A DNA stretch of 64,000 nucleotides from Streptomyces galbus (GCF_005280195.1 NZ_SZPR01000010.1:309888-373887); one strand, 5' to 3'; positions 1-8,877 are shown, numbered from the stretch's first letter. Notes: generated by a model from the letters alone, not told the origin. A program made the numbers and translations.

Positions 1-231
1 CAGCAGGGCATTGGCTTCTCGCGTCACACGCCGACCGCTGTCCGGGTCGGCGAGGATCCGGGCTATGGCCACCTTCAGGTCGTCGGCGTCCGGCTCGTCC
101 GCGGACGAGGACACCGCGGACCCGGGCACCGCGGCCGGTGCCGTCGTGGCGGCGAAGGACGGGGTGGCGAGCAGGAGGGCCGGGGCGAGGACGGCCGCGG
201 CGATGGCGGGCGTTACCCGATGAAGTCGCAA
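1..231 (-). CDS. ALF-repeat exported protein, N-terminal part
   Basis: The gene leaves the window on its 3' side, so only the first 77 codons are seen. The start is a TTG at 231 with GAGGAG nine bases upstream. Residues 1-27 form a signal peptide (MRLHR, a hydrophobic core, then a PSFA cleavage site). The mature part soon enters a stretch with AIARILADPDSGRRVTREA. This matches the ALF repeat, a short repeat of unknown function in secreted or surface Streptomyces proteins, which tend to be long. The role is unknown. The repeat assignment rests on one partial unit. Confidence 0.7.
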   Translation of the reverse strand, partial: MRLHRVTPAIAAAVLAPALLLATPSFAATTAPAAVPGSAVSSSADEPDADDLKVAIARILADPDSGRRVTREANALL

Positions 232-271
232 GGGGGAATGCTCCTCTTGGTTCGCTGTGGAGGTCGGTCGA

Positions 272-289
272 GGACGCCTCGGGGCGTCC
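272..289. promoter_or_regulatory. Small hairpin upstream of the ALF protein
   Basis: GGACGCC and GGCGTCC form a 7-bp perfect stem around TCGG, about 40 bases upstream of the TTG start. It may be an operator or a leader hairpin. The rest of 232-441 shows no coding potential. Confidence 0.35.
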
Positions 290-441
290 ACTCCGGTGAT
301 GCTGCCACCTGGGTCTGACAGTCGGAGGTGCCCCGCTGCGGTCGCGCGGCCACCTGCCAGGTCAGCGGCGGGCGAGGAGCACAGGACAGGTCCGGGGGCG
401 GGCGTGCTCGGTGCCGCCGCCTGGAAGGATCGACTCTCGCC

Positions 442-1503
442 TCAGGCCGCGGGGGGCGTCTCGCCCACCGGCTCCCCCGCCTCCAGGTACAGCGCGGCGC
501 CCCGTTCGCGGGCCCTCAGGGCCCAGCGCAGGCGGGCGTAGCGGACCGGAGGCAGCAGGGTCGCGGCCTCCTCCTCGGTGGCGAAGCGCCAGGCGCGCAG
601 TTCGGCGCCGGGCAGCAGCAGGTCCTCGACGGCCGCCGGTTCGAGCCGGCCGCCGTCGAACAGGAGGCGCAGACCGCCGTAGCCGGGCGGCTTCGGCGGC
701 TCCCAGTCGACCACCAGCAGCCGGGGCACCTCGGTGAGCCGTATCCCGGTCTCCTCCTCGACCTCGCGCATGCCCGCCCGCGCGGGCGCCTCACCGCGTT
801 CGACGACACCGCCGGGGAACTCCCAGCCGGGCTTGTAGGTCGGGTCGACCAGCAGCACGCGGTCCTGCTCGTCGAAGAGCAGCACGCCCGCGGCCTGGGT
901 CTCGGCGGTGGGCTCGGGGGTCTGCACGATGGCGCGGACGGGCGCCGCGCCGGTGCGGACGGCCTCCGCGACGCGGACGGCGGCCTCGTGCGCGGTGAGG
1001 GCACCGGTGTCGACCAGGTGCGCGTCGGCGGCCAGCCAGGAGGCGAGCGCCGCGCGGTACGGCTTGATGTGATCGTACGCCCATCTGCGCAGCCGCAGCT
1101 CGCCGTCGGGCAGGTCGTCCGGCACCTCCCGCTCGCCGATCCGCGTGCGCAGGATCGTTTCCGCCGGGGCGAGCAGCACATGCCGTACGGGGATGCGGCG
1201 GGCCGCGAGGCCCCCGAAGATCTCGTCGCGGTACTCCTGGCGCAGCAGGGTCATGGGGACGACGAGGGTGCCGCCCAGCTCAGCGAGGAGCGCCGCCGCC
1301 GTGTCGATCACCAGGCGCCGCCAGATGGGCAGGTCCTGGTAGTCGCCGACCTCGGCGAGGCGTTTGGCCGGCAGCAGGTGCGGGAGTCCGGCGCCGATGA
1401 CCTCGGGGTCGAAGAGCGTGCTGTTCGGGATCAGTTCGATCAGCTCCCGTGCGGTGGACGTCTTCCCCGCACCGAACGCGCCGTTGATCCAGACGACGGT
1501 CAC
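442..1503 (-). CDS. P-loop kinase / NUDIX hydrolase fusion
   Basis: This is a 353-residue two-domain protein. The GTG at 1503 has GAGGGGG just upstream and opens directly on the Walker A strand. Residues about 3-15 read VVWINGAFGAGKT, a P-loop, and the next 180 residues look like an AAA/adenylylsulfate-kinase-like nucleotide kinase. From about residue 200 comes a NUDIX domain with a complete box: GVVERGE, seven residues, then REVEEETGI. The metal-binding glutamates are therefore intact. NUDIX enzymes hydrolyse nucleoside diphosphates linked to another group. The fusion suggests coupled phosphorylation and pyrophosphate hydrolysis on one nucleotide or cofactor, but the substrate cannot be read from the sequence. 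Confidence 0.85.
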   Translation of the reverse strand: MTVVWINGAFGAGKTSTARELIELIPNSTLFDPEVIGAGLPHLLPAKRLAEVGDYQDLPIWRRLVIDTAAALLAELGGTLVVPMTLLRQEYRDEIFGGLAARRIPVRHVLLAPAETILRTRIGEREVPDDLPDGELRLRRWAYDHIKPYRAALASWLAADAHLVDTGALTAHEAAVRVAEAVRTGAAPVRAIVQTPEPTAETQAAGVLLFDEQDRVLLVDPTYKPGWEFPGGVVERGEAPARAGMREVEEETGIRLTEVPRLLVVDWEPPKPPGYGGLRLLFDGGRLEPAAVEDLLLPGAELRAWRFATEEEAATLLPPVRYARLRWALRARERGAALYLEAGEPVGETPPAA

Positions 1504-1651
1504 GTGTCCCCCTCTTCTGTTGGCCCCCTGTGGCTTGCCCGCTCCACCCTGCCACGGAAACCAGGCCCAGTTGAGGGCGCCCCGGACGACGGGACGGCGC
1601 CGGCGCCCCCTCGGGGGCACCGGCGCCGTGGTCCGGGGGAAGCGGCCCGTC

Positions 1652-1846
1652 TCAGTCGGTACGGCCCGCCGCGTCGTCGTCCAGGGCGAAGCTCTCGCTG
1701 GCGATGGTGTGGTCGAGGGAGCTGAGGGTGTCGCCCACGTTCAGGTTCCCGAGGGTCTCGGCGTCCTGCCCGTGGGACGGGGTGATGGCCGCGACGACGA
1801 ACCCGGTGGCCAGGGAGGCGATGGCGAGCATGCTGCGCTTCTTCAT
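1652..1846 (-). CDS. Small exported protein, function unknown
   Basis: A 64-residue ORF begins MKKRSML, followed by a hydrophobic segment and a possible signal-peptidase site near SHG. The mature chain of about 40 residues is acidic, with a DALDDD-like C-terminus and no cysteines. The ATG at 1846 has no clear Shine-Dalgarno sequence. Codon use is coding-like and the Lys-Lys-Arg plus hydrophobic start is a good secretion signal. No family recognised. It could be a small structural or signalling peptide of the envelope. Confidence 0.55.
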   Translation of the reverse strand: MKKRSMLAIASLATGFVVAAITPSHGQDAETLGNLNVGDTLSSLDHTIASESFALDDDAAGRTD

Positions 1847-2021
1847 GCCGGGATCAACTACCGGACCGGGCGGGAGGTCACGGTCCGGGGTGCCGGCCGG
1901 CCTCCGGGCGGCCCATCCACGGCCGGGCGCCACGGCCCACCCCCGGCCGGGTTCGACGGCCCGCCGCGGCCCGGGGGCTCCTCGGGCACGCGGGCGCCCG
2001 TGACGTTCCTGCGGGGCGCGC

Positions 2022-2975
2022 TCACACCCCCGCCGGCGCCGCCCCCGCTCGTCCCGCCAGCGCCGCCGCCGCGGCCCCCACCAGTCCCGCGTCGGTGCCC
2101 ATCTGGGCCGGGACCACCGTCAGGCGTCGGACGAACGACAGGGTGGCGTACCGCGTGAGGGCCTGGCGCAGGGGGGCGAACAGCACCTCGCCCGCCTTGC
2201 CCACGCCGCCGCCGACGACGGCGATGTCGATCTCCACCAGCGTCGCCGTGGCCGCGATGCCCGCGGCGAGGGCCTGCGCGGCCCGCTCGAAGGAGGCGAC
2301 GGCGACCGGGTCGCCGGCGCGGGCCGCGTCGGCCACCGCGGCCGCGGACGCGTCGCCGTCCGGGCCCGGCCGCCAGCCGTCGGCGAGCGCCCGGCGGGCG
2401 ATGTTCGGCCCGCTCGCGATCCGCTCGACGCAGCCGCGCGCCCCGCACGGACACGGATCGCCGTCGAGGTCGACACTGATGTGGCCGATGTGGCCGGCGT
2501 TGCCCGTCGGCCCCGGGTGCAGGCGGCCGTTGAGGACCAGCCCGCCCCCGACGCCCGTGGAGACCACCATGCACAGCGCGTTGTCGTGGCCGCGCGCCGC
2601 TCCCTGCCAGTGCTCGGCCGCCGTGATGGCCACGCCGTCGCCGATCAGCTCGACGGGCAGGTCCCCGGTGACGGCGCGGACCCGGTCGACCAGCGGGTAG
2701 TCGCGCCAGCCGGGCACGTTGACCGGGCTGACGGTGCCCGCGGTCGCGTCCACCGGCCCCGCGCTGCCGATGCCGACGGCCCGCGCCCGCCCCCACAGCT
2801 CGGACGCGGTCAGCTCCCGCAGCACCTCCTCCACCGCCCGCATGACGGTGTCACCGTCCTCCCGGGCGGGCGTGGGGCGCTGTGCGCGGGCCAGGATCGT
2901 GCCGTCGCCGTCCACCAGCGCCCCGGCGATCTTGGTGCCGCCGATGTCGAGCGCGGCCACGAGGTCGGTGTGCAT
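2022..2975 (-). CDS. ROK-family sugar kinase
   Basis: A 317-residue protein of normal length for a ROK kinase. The N-terminal phosphate loop is DIGGTKIAG. STGVGGG lies mid-chain. The zinc motif CPCGARGCVE (CxCGxxGCxE) is intact. The usual ExGH sugar-contact motif reads HIGH, so glutamate is replaced by histidine and the substrate is probably not simply glucose. It is divergently transcribed from a LacI regulator with a perfect palindrome between them. A cytoplasmic ATP-dependent kinase of a hexose, amino sugar or polyol is likely. Confidence 0.85.
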   Translation of the reverse strand: MHTDLVAALDIGGTKIAGALVDGDGTILARAQRPTPAREDGDTVMRAVEEVLRELTASELWGRARAVGIGSAGPVDATAGTVSPVNVPGWRDYPLVDRVRAVTGDLPVELIGDGVAITAAEHWQGAARGHDNALCMVVSTGVGGGLVLNGRLHPGPTGNAGHIGHISVDLDGDPCPCGARGCVERIASGPNIARRALADGWRPGPDGDASAAAVADAARAGDPVAVASFERAAQALAAGIAATATLVEIDIAVVGGGVGKAGEVLFAPLRQALTRYATLSFVRRLTVVPAQMGTDAGLVGAAAAALAGRAGAAPAGV

Positions 2976-3072
2976 CAGTCTGGGATCTCCCGCTCACCAC
3001 GAAAAAGGGCTGGCCGGTCCAGCGGTGGGGGACGCGGGCCGGAGATTGCGATGGACAGTCTCTCCCGCATCT

Positions 3073-3084
3073 GACAACGTTGTC
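3073..3084. promoter_or_regulatory. LacI-type operator palindrome
   Basis: GACAACGTTGTC is a perfect 12-bp palindrome with the central CG typical of LacI/GalR operators. It lies between the divergent ROK kinase (start 2975) and the LacI regulator (start 3217). It is the best candidate site for that regulator. Confidence 0.6.
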
Positions 3085-3216
3085 CAGGCTCTATGCTCGA
3101 CGCCACATCCTCATACACACCACGGGACTTCCGCATCCCCACGGACCCGTTCCGTGCGGACCGGTCCCGCCAGGCCCCCGCGAACCCGTGGACCACAGGA
3201 CAAAGGACTCCGCATC

Positions 3217-4266
3217 GTGCCCGAGACGCCCCGCCGCGCCGACCGTCCGAGCGCCCCACGCTACGGCAACCGTCCCACCATGAAGGACGTCGCCGCCCGC
3301 GCGGGCGTGGGCCTGAAGACCGTGTCCCGGGTGGTCAACGGCGAGCCGGGCGTCACCCCGGAGACCGAGCGGCGCGTGCAGGAGGCCATCGAGGCGCTGG
3401 GCTTCCGCCGCAACGACAGCGCGCGCGTGCTGCGCAAGGGCCGCACCGCGAGCATCGGCCTGGTCCTGGAGGACCTCGCCGACCCGTTCTACGGTCCGCT
3501 CAGCCGCGCCGTCGAGGAGGTGGCCCGCGCGCACGGCGCCCTGCTGATCAACGGCTCCAGCGCCGAGGACCCCGACCGCGAGCAGGAGCTGGCGCTGGCG
3601 CTGTGCGCACGCCGCGTGGACGGCCTCGTGATCATCCCGGCGGGCGACGACCACCGTTACCTGGAGCCGGAGATCAAGGCGGGCGTGGCCACGGTGTTCG
3701 TGGACCGGCCCGCCGGCGGGATCGACGCCGACTGCGTCCTGTCGGACAACTTCGGGGGCGCGCGGCAGGGTGTCGCCCACCTCGTGGCGCACGGGCACCG
3801 CCGGATCGGCTTCATCGGCGACATGCCCCGCATCCACACCGCCTCCGAGCGCCTGCGCGGCTATCGGACCGCCATGGAGGACGCGGGGATAGCCGTCGAG
3901 GACGCCTGGATGTCCCTCGGCGCCACCGACCCGGCGCGGGTGCGCCGCGCGGCGGAGGAGATGCTGTCCGGACCCTCGCCGGTCACCGCGGTCTTCACCG
4001 GCAACAACCGGGTGACGGTCACCGTGATCAGGGTGCTCGCGGAGCAGTCCCGGCCGGTGGCCCTGGTGGCGTTCGACGACCTGGAACTGGCCGACCTGCT
4101 GCAGCCGGGCGTCACCGTCGTGGCGCAGGACGCGGCGGCCCTCGGGCGTACGGCGGCCGACCGGCTGTTCCGGCAGCTCGACGGGGCGCTCCTGCTGCCC
4201 GAGCGCATCGAGCTGCCCACGCGGCTGATCGCCCGCGGCTCGGGCGAGCTGCCCCCGGCGGACTGA
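3217..4266 (+). CDS. LacI-family transcriptional regulator
   Basis: A 349-residue protein. The GTG at 3217 has AAAGGA about nine bases upstream. An ATG 21 codons later also sits at the family's usual start. The helix-turn-helix (KDVAARAGVGLKTVSRVVNG) is at residues about 22-41. The rest is a periplasmic-binding-protein-like effector domain with GLVLEDLADPFY, DGLVIIPAG, GHRRIGFIGD and ALVAFDDLELADLL. It probably represses the divergent ROK kinase and perhaps itself through the palindrome at 3073-3084. The effector is presumably the kinase's sugar. Confidence 0.9.
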   Translation: MPETPRRADRPSAPRYGNRPTMKDVAARAGVGLKTVSRVVNGEPGVTPETERRVQEAIEALGFRRNDSARVLRKGRTASIGLVLEDLADPFYGPLSRAVEEVARAHGALLINGSSAEDPDREQELALALCARRVDGLVIIPAGDDHRYLEPEIKAGVATVFVDRPAGGIDADCVLSDNFGGARQGVAHLVAHGHRRIGFIGDMPRIHTASERLRGYRTAMEDAGIAVEDAWMSLGATDPARVRRAAEEMLSGPSPVTAVFTGNNRVTVTVIRVLAEQSRPVALVAFDDLELADLLQPGVTVVAQDAAALGRTAADRLFRQLDGALLLPERIELPTRLIARGSGELPPAD

Positions 4267-4273
4267 GGCGCCG

Positions 4274-5020
4274 GTGGAAGCGGGAGCGACGCTGGAGGAG
4301 CTGGGGCTGGCCGACGTCCCGCGCGAGGTGCCGCTGGCCTACCCCGGCACCTGGCCCCGGGAGTCGGGGCTGCTGGCCGGCGACCGGATGCTGCCCCTGG
4401 ACCGCCTGGTCCACCCGGAGCGCACCCCGGTCCTGTGCGTCGGCTCCAACGCCTGCCCCGGCCAACTGCGCCACAAGATGGCCACGTTCGGGATCACCGC
4501 GCCGGTCCCCATGGTGCGGTGCCGGGTCACGGGCCTCGGGGTCGGCGTCTCCGCCCACATCAGCCGCATGGGGTACGTCTCGGCGGCGCCGGTCCACTGC
4601 CCCTCAGCCGTGCGGGAGTTGGTCGTGATCTGGCTGGACGCCCGGCAACTGGCGGTGATCGACGCCAGCGAGGGCGCCACGCTGCCCGACGGCAACTTCG
4701 TCCGCGTACGGCTGCCCGTGCCGGACGTCCGCATCGAGCTGGCGGACGGCACGGTCCTGCCCGAGGCGTTCGCCTACGCCAACCGCCGGGGCGTCCTGCG
4801 CGACGGCGACGGGCTGCCGCGCGAGCACCCCGGCCAGCGCGCCCTGATCACCGAACTGCTGCTGGACTCAGCCGAGCTGAGGCGCCTCTTCGGGGACACC
4901 CCGGAGGAGTTCTGCGCCCGGGCACGGGCCGACGCGCACCTGTGCGTGCGGGGCACGCGGCTGTTCGCGCAGGAGGACCGGGTGACCCGGTCCGGGCTGG
5001 AGCACCTGTTCGCCCACTAG
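4274..5020 (+). CDS. Gamma-glutamylcyclotransferase-like protein
   Basis: A 248-residue cytoplasmic protein with a GTG start seven bases after the LacI gene, so it is probably cotranscribed. VLCVGSNACPGQLRHKM resembles the YGSN substrate loop of the GGCT-like fold. VVIWLDARQLAVIDASEG resembles the LDxxEG segment that carries the acidic residue in that fold. The protein is longer than typical GGCTs and the first tyrosine of the loop is valine, so the reaction is uncertain. No signal peptide or membrane segment is present. Confidence 0.55.
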   Translation: MEAGATLEELGLADVPREVPLAYPGTWPRESGLLAGDRMLPLDRLVHPERTPVLCVGSNACPGQLRHKMATFGITAPVPMVRCRVTGLGVGVSAHISRMGYVSAAPVHCPSAVRELVVIWLDARQLAVIDASEGATLPDGNFVRVRLPVPDVRIELADGTVLPEAFAYANRRGVLRDGDGLPREHPGQRALITELLLDSAELRRLFGDTPEEFCARARADAHLCVRGTRLFAQEDRVTRSGLEHLFAH

Positions 5021-5106
5021 GATCGGAAGCACGGCATCGCGTGTCGGTCACCGGCCGGGTGAGGCATGGAGGTGCCCGTGAGATTGCCCGCGGAGGCATT
5101 CCACAC

Positions 5107-5496
5107 ATGTCCGTCGAGTTGAACCACACCATCGTCCACGCCGAGGACCACCACGAGTCCGCGCGCTTCCTGGCGCACATCCTGGGGCTCGAAGTCGGCG
5201 CCGAGTGGGGGCCGTTCGTCCCGGTCGCCACGAGCAACGGGGTCACCCTGGACTTCGCCTCGATCCCCGCCGAGTCCCTCGTCATGCAGCACTACGCGTT
5301 CCTCGTCTCCGACGACGAGTTCGACGCCGCCTTCGAGCGGATCCGGCAGGCCGGGATCACCTATTTCGCCGATCCGCACGGCCGGCAGCCCGGCGAGATC
5401 AACCACCACCACGGCGGCCGGGGCCTGTACTTCCACGACCCCGCCGGGCACGGGATGGAGATCATCACGCGCCCGTACGGCAGCCACCCGCGGTAG
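5107..5496 (+). CDS. VOC (glyoxalase/bleomycin-resistance fold) protein
   Basis: A 129-residue single VOC domain. The ATG at 5107 has GGAGG about ten bases upstream. The chain begins ELNHTIVHAEDHHESARFL and ends in FHDPAGHGMEIITRPYG, with the usual metal-ligand positions: an N-terminal His, a Gln/His in the middle and a C-terminal Glu. A histidine run (INHHHGG) precedes the last strands. The VOC fold serves isomerases, dioxygenases and drug-binding proteins. Nothing nearby defines the substrate. Confidence 0.8.
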   Translation: MSVELNHTIVHAEDHHESARFLAHILGLEVGAEWGPFVPVATSNGVTLDFASIPAESLVMQHYAFLVSDDEFDAAFERIRQAGITYFADPHGRQPGEINHHHGGRGLYFHDPAGHGMEIITRPYGSHPR

Positions 5497-5563
5497 GGCG
5501 GCCGGGCCGGGCCGTCGTGCCGCTGCGCACGGCGGCCCGGCCTCCGCTCTGCGGACCCCGCCT

Positions 5564-6868
5564 CTACTTCGTCGACGCCGTGAGGTCGCCCCGGCGGGGC
5601 GCGGCGAAGCCCTCCAGTGCGGCGCGGGTGAGGCCGGTGGCCTCCGTGACCTCGGCGGTGTCCAGGGCGCCGCAGTCCAGGCCGCGCAGGAGGTAGGCGC
5701 TGAGGGCCTTGGCGGTGGCGGGCTCGTCCATGACGTCGCCGGCGGTGCGGTTGGCGTAGCGCGCGAGCCGGGCGGCCGCCTGCGCGAAGCCCTCGCGGTA
5801 GAAGGCGAACACGGCGGCGTAGCGGGTGGGCAGGTGGCCCGGGTGCATGTCCCAGCCCTGGTAGTAGGCGCGGGCGAGCGCGCGGCGGGTCAGCCCGTAG
5901 TGCAGCCGCCAGGCGTCGTGGACCTGCGCGGTCGGCCCGACGGGCAGCACGTTGGTGGAGCCGTCGGAGACCCGCACGCCGGTGCCGGCGGCGGCGACCT
6001 GCATGACCGCCTTGGCGTGGTCGGCGGCCGGGTGGTCGCTGGCCTGGTGGGCGGCGGAGACTCCGAGGCAGGCGCTGTAGTCGAAGGTGCCGTAGTGCAG
6101 GCCGGTGGCGCGGCCCTCGGCGGCCTGGATCATGCGGGCGACGGTCGCGGTGCCGTCGGCGGCCAGGATCGCCTGGCTGGTCTCGATCTGGATCTCGAAG
6201 CCGATCCGGCCGGGTTCCAGGCCGTGCGCCTTCTCGAAGGCCTCCAGCAGCCGGACCATCGCGGTGACCTGCTCGGGGTAGGTCACCTTCGGCAGGGTCA
6301 GGACCAGCCCGTCCGGCAGGCCGCCGTGCTCCGTCAGGCCGGTGAGGAACACGTCGAGCGTGCGGATGCCCCGGTCGCGCACGGGGGCCTCCATGCACTT
6401 CATGCGGATGCCCATGTAGGGGGCGGCGGTGCCGTCGGCGTACGCCGAGGCGATCAGGCGGGCGGCGCGGGCGGCCGCCTGGTCCTCCTCGGCGTCGGGG
6501 CGGGGGCCGTAGCCGTCCTCGAAGTCCACCCGCAGGTCCTCGACGGGCTCGCGCTCCAGCTTGGCGCGTACGCGCGTGTGCACCGGCCCGGCGAGGTCGT
6601 CCGGCAGGCCCAGGACGGCGGCGAGGGACGCGGCGTCGGGGGCGTGTTCGTCGAGGGCGGCGAGGGCCTGGTCGCCCCAGGTGCGCAGGGTGTCGGCGGC
6701 GAAGACGTCTCCGGGGACGTAGACCGTGTGGACGGGCTGCCGGGTGCCGGGGTCGCCGGGGTAGCGCCGCTCCAGTTCGGCGTCGACCGGCGCGAGGGAG
6801 GCGCTGATCTCCTCGCCGACGGCGCCCGCGAGGCTCGTCGCCACCGTCTCCTGCTGGCCCTGCCCCAT
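5564..6868 (-). CDS. DUF6986 aldolase/citrate-lyase-like protein
   Basis: A 434-residue protein with GAGAGGA seven bases before the ATG. The TIM-barrel features of the HpcH/CitE/malate-synthase group are visible: VDFEDGYG, LTLPKV and FEIQIETSQAI (the acidic Mg2+ ligand region). The family acts on acyl-CoA/oxoacid pairs such as malyl-CoA or glyoxylate plus acetyl-CoA. The DUF6986 subgroup has no assigned reaction that I know of. A TTCCG-N5-CGGAA box 17 bases upstream of the start suggests control by an IclR-family regulator. That class often governs glyoxylate, purine or aromatic catabolism. Confidence 0.8.
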   Translation of the reverse strand: MGQGQQETVATSLAGAVGEEISASLAPVDAELERRYPGDPGTRQPVHTVYVPGDVFAADTLRTWGDQALAALDEHAPDAASLAAVLGLPDDLAGPVHTRVRAKLEREPVEDLRVDFEDGYGPRPDAEEDQAAARAARLIASAYADGTAAPYMGIRMKCMEAPVRDRGIRTLDVFLTGLTEHGGLPDGLVLTLPKVTYPEQVTAMVRLLEAFEKAHGLEPGRIGFEIQIETSQAILAADGTATVARMIQAAEGRATGLHYGTFDYSACLGVSAAHQASDHPAADHAKAVMQVAAAGTGVRVSDGSTNVLPVGPTAQVHDAWRLHYGLTRRALARAYYQGWDMHPGHLPTRYAAVFAFYREGFAQAAARLARYANRTAGDVMDEPATAKALSAYLLRGLDCGALDTAEVTEATGLTRAALEGFAAPRRGDLTASTK

Positions 6869-6884
6869 GCCACATCCTCTCGTT

Positions 6885-6899
6885 TTCCGCTGTACGGAA
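6885..6899. promoter_or_regulatory. IclR-type operator upstream of the DUF6986 gene
   Basis: TTCCGCTGTACGGAA has perfect 5-bp arms around a 5-bp spacer. A second imperfect site (TTCTACGGA on the gene's strand, about 6907-6915) lies next to it. IclR regulators often bind such 15-bp sites. No IclR gene is in the window. Confidence 0.55.
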
Positions 6900-6985
6900 T
6901 CAACAATCCGTAGAACGAAGCTAACGGCGGATCTTCCCGCGGGTCAACACCCGGTCCACCAACTGGTCGTTCCGGAGCGCAAAGG

Positions 6986-7025
6986 CCGAGGCCCCCGCGA
7001 CCGGGAGCGGTCACGGGGGCCTCGG
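6986..7025 (-). terminator. Terminator of the etfBA operon
   Basis: Two 18-base arms (6986-7003 and 7008-7025) pair with one mismatch around GGAG. The stem is very GC-rich, as usual in Streptomyces, and starts 16 bases after the etfA stop. Confidence 0.85.
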
Positions 7026-7040
7026 GCAGCCGGGCGGGGA

Positions 7041-8003
7041 TCAGCCCTTGCGGGTCTTGATCTCCTCGGTGAGCTGCGGGACGACGTCGAACAGGTCGCC
7101 GACGACGCCGTAGTCGACCAGGTCGAAGATCGGGGCCTCGGCGTCCTTGTTGATGGCCACGATCGTCTTCGAGGTCTGCATGCCGGCGCGGTGCTGGATC
7201 GCGCCGGAGATGCCGTTGGCGATGTAGAGCTGCGGCGAGACCGACTTGCCGGTCTGGCCGACCTGGTTGGTGTGCGGGTACCAGCCCGCGTCCACCGCGG
7301 CACGCGAGGCACCGACGGCCGCGCCGAGCGAGTCGGCGAGCGCCTCGATGAGCCCGAAGTTCTCCGCGCCGTTGACGCCACGGCCACCGGAGACCACGAT
7401 CGCGGCCTCGGTCAGCTCCGGGCGGCCGGTCGACTCACGCGCCGTGCGGCCCGTGACCTTGGTGCCGGTGGCCTTCTCGGAGAAGGTCACGGACAGCGCC
7501 TCGACGGTGCCGGCGGCCGGGGCGGCCTCCACGGAGGCGCTGTTCGGCTTGACCGTGATGACCGGGGTGCCCTTGACGACACGGGACTTGGTGGTGAACG
7601 ACGCGGCGAACACCGACTGGGTGGCCACCGGGCCCTCCTCGCCGGCCTCGACGTCGACGGCGTCGGTGATGATGCCGGAGCCGATGCGCAGCGCCAGGCG
7701 GGCGGCGACCTCCTTGGCCTCGGCGGAGGAGGGCACCAGCACGGCGGCCGGGGACACCTGCTCGACGGCGGCCTGCAGGGCGTCGACCTTCGGCACGACC
7801 AGGTACTCGGCGTACTCGGACGCCTCGTGGGTGAGGACCTTCACGGCGCCGTGCTCGGCGAGGACGGCGGCGGTGTCACCGGCGCCGTTGCCCAGCGCGA
7901 CGGCGACGGGCTCGCCGATGCGGCGGGCCAGCGTCAGCAGCTCCAGGGTGGGCTTGCGGACGGCACCGTCCACGTGGTCGACGTAGACGAGGACTTCAGC
8001 CAT
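7041..8003 (-). CDS. etfA: Electron transfer flavoprotein, alpha subunit
   Basis: A 320-residue protein with AGGAG nine bases before the ATG. The C-terminal third carries the ETF-alpha FAD signature, [18 protein letters not shown] followed by TIVAINKD and APIF. The central VVSGGRGV and [12 protein letters not shown] segments contact FAD and the adenine. With EtfB it accepts electrons from acyl-CoA dehydrogenases in beta-oxidation and branched-chain amino acid breakdown and passes them to ETF:quinone oxidoreductase. It is 53 bases downstream of etfB, in the same operon, followed by a strong terminator. Confidence 0.97.
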   Translation of the reverse strand: MAEVLVYVDHVDGAVRKPTLELLTLARRIGEPVAVALGNGAGDTAAVLAEHGAVKVLTHEASEYAEYLVVPKVDALQAAVEQVSPAAVLVPSSAEAKEVAARLALRIGSGIITDAVDVEAGEEGPVATQSVFAASFTTKSRVVKGTPVITVKPNSASVEAAPAAGTVEALSVTFSEKATGTKVTGRTARESTGRPELTEAAIVVSGGRGVNGAENFGLIEALADSLGAAVGASRAAVDAGWYPHTNQVGQTGKSVSPQLYIANGISGAIQHRAGMQTSKTIVAINKDAEAPIFDLVDYGVVGDLFDVVPQLTEEIKTRKG

Positions 8004-8056
8004 GGGAATGCATCTCCTGCGAAACGAAGTTGAGGGGCGGTCAGCGGCTGCGGGGC

Positions 8057-8845
8057 TCAGATGAACTTCTGGCCCGCGAGGAACTCAGCGAGCTGCTTGC
8101 CGCCCTCGCCCTCGTCCTTGACGATGGTGCCGGCCGTGCGGGCCGGGCGCTCGTTCGCGGCGTCGACCTTGGTGTACGCGCCCTCCAGGCCGACCTCGTC
8201 CGCCTCGATCTCCAGGTCGGACAGGTCCCAGGACTCCACCGGCTTCTTCTTGGCGGCCATGATGCCCTTGAACGACGGGTAGCGGGCCTCGCCGGACTGG
8301 TCGGTGACCGACACGACGGCCGGCAGCGACGCCTCGAGCGTCTCGGAGGCGGCGTCGTTGTCGCGGCGGCCGGTGATGGTGCCGCCCTCGACGGAGACCT
8401 CGGACAGCAGCGTGATCTGCGGGACGCCCAGGCGCTCGGCGACCAGGGCGGGCACGATGCCCATGGTGCCGTCGGTGGAGGCCATGCCGGAGATGACCAG
8501 GTCGTAGCCGGCCTTCTCGATCGCCTTGGCGAGGACCAGGGAGGTGCCGATGGCGTCGGTGCCGTGCAGGTCGTCGTCCTCGACGTGGATCGCCTTGTCG
8601 GCGCCCATGGACAGCGCCTTGCGCAGCGCGTCCTTGGCGTCCTCGGGGCCGACCGTCAGCACGGTGACCTCGACGTCGTCGTCGGAGTTCTCGGAGATCT
8701 GCAGCGCCTGCTCGACCGCGTACTCGTCCAGCTCGGAGAGCAGGCCGTCCACGTCGTCCCGGTCGACGGTCAGGTCATCGGCGAAGTGCCGGTCGCCAGT
8801 GGCGTCGGGCACGTACTTCACAGTGACAACGATCCTCAAGCTCAC
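8057..8845 (-). CDS. etfB: Electron transfer flavoprotein, beta subunit
   Basis: A 262-residue protein starting at a GTG with AGGAGAG seven bases upstream. It begins LRIVVTVKYVPDATG and holds the beta-subunit AMP-binding segment: DLVISGMASTDGTMGIVPALVAERLG, then VTDQSGEARYPSFKGIMAAKKKP. It forms the cytoplasmic heterodimer with EtfA. It is the first gene of the etfB-etfA operon. The leader region carries two inverted repeats resembling TetR-family fatty-acid-catabolism operators, which would fit control by acyl-CoA. Confidence 0.97.
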   Translation of the reverse strand: MSLRIVVTVKYVPDATGDRHFADDLTVDRDDVDGLLSELDEYAVEQALQISENSDDDVEVTVLTVGPEDAKDALRKALSMGADKAIHVEDDDLHGTDAIGTSLVLAKAIEKAGYDLVISGMASTDGTMGIVPALVAERLGVPQITLLSEVSVEGGTITGRRDNDAASETLEASLPAVVSVTDQSGEARYPSFKGIMAAKKKPVESWDLSDLEIEADEVGLEGAYTKVDAANERPARTAGTIVKDEGEGGKQLAEFLAGQKFI

Positions 8846-8877
8846 GCCGGCTCTCCTACTGCATCGTCAGTTCATCG

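Noticed and set aside
5361..6875. A 504-codon open frame on the minus strand over the DUF6986 gene
   Set aside because: It is an Arg/Pro-rich shadow of the real gene in another frame, as is common in high-GC DNA. Similar long shadows (for example across 12611-13906, 16423-17730 and 36543-39263) were also discarded.
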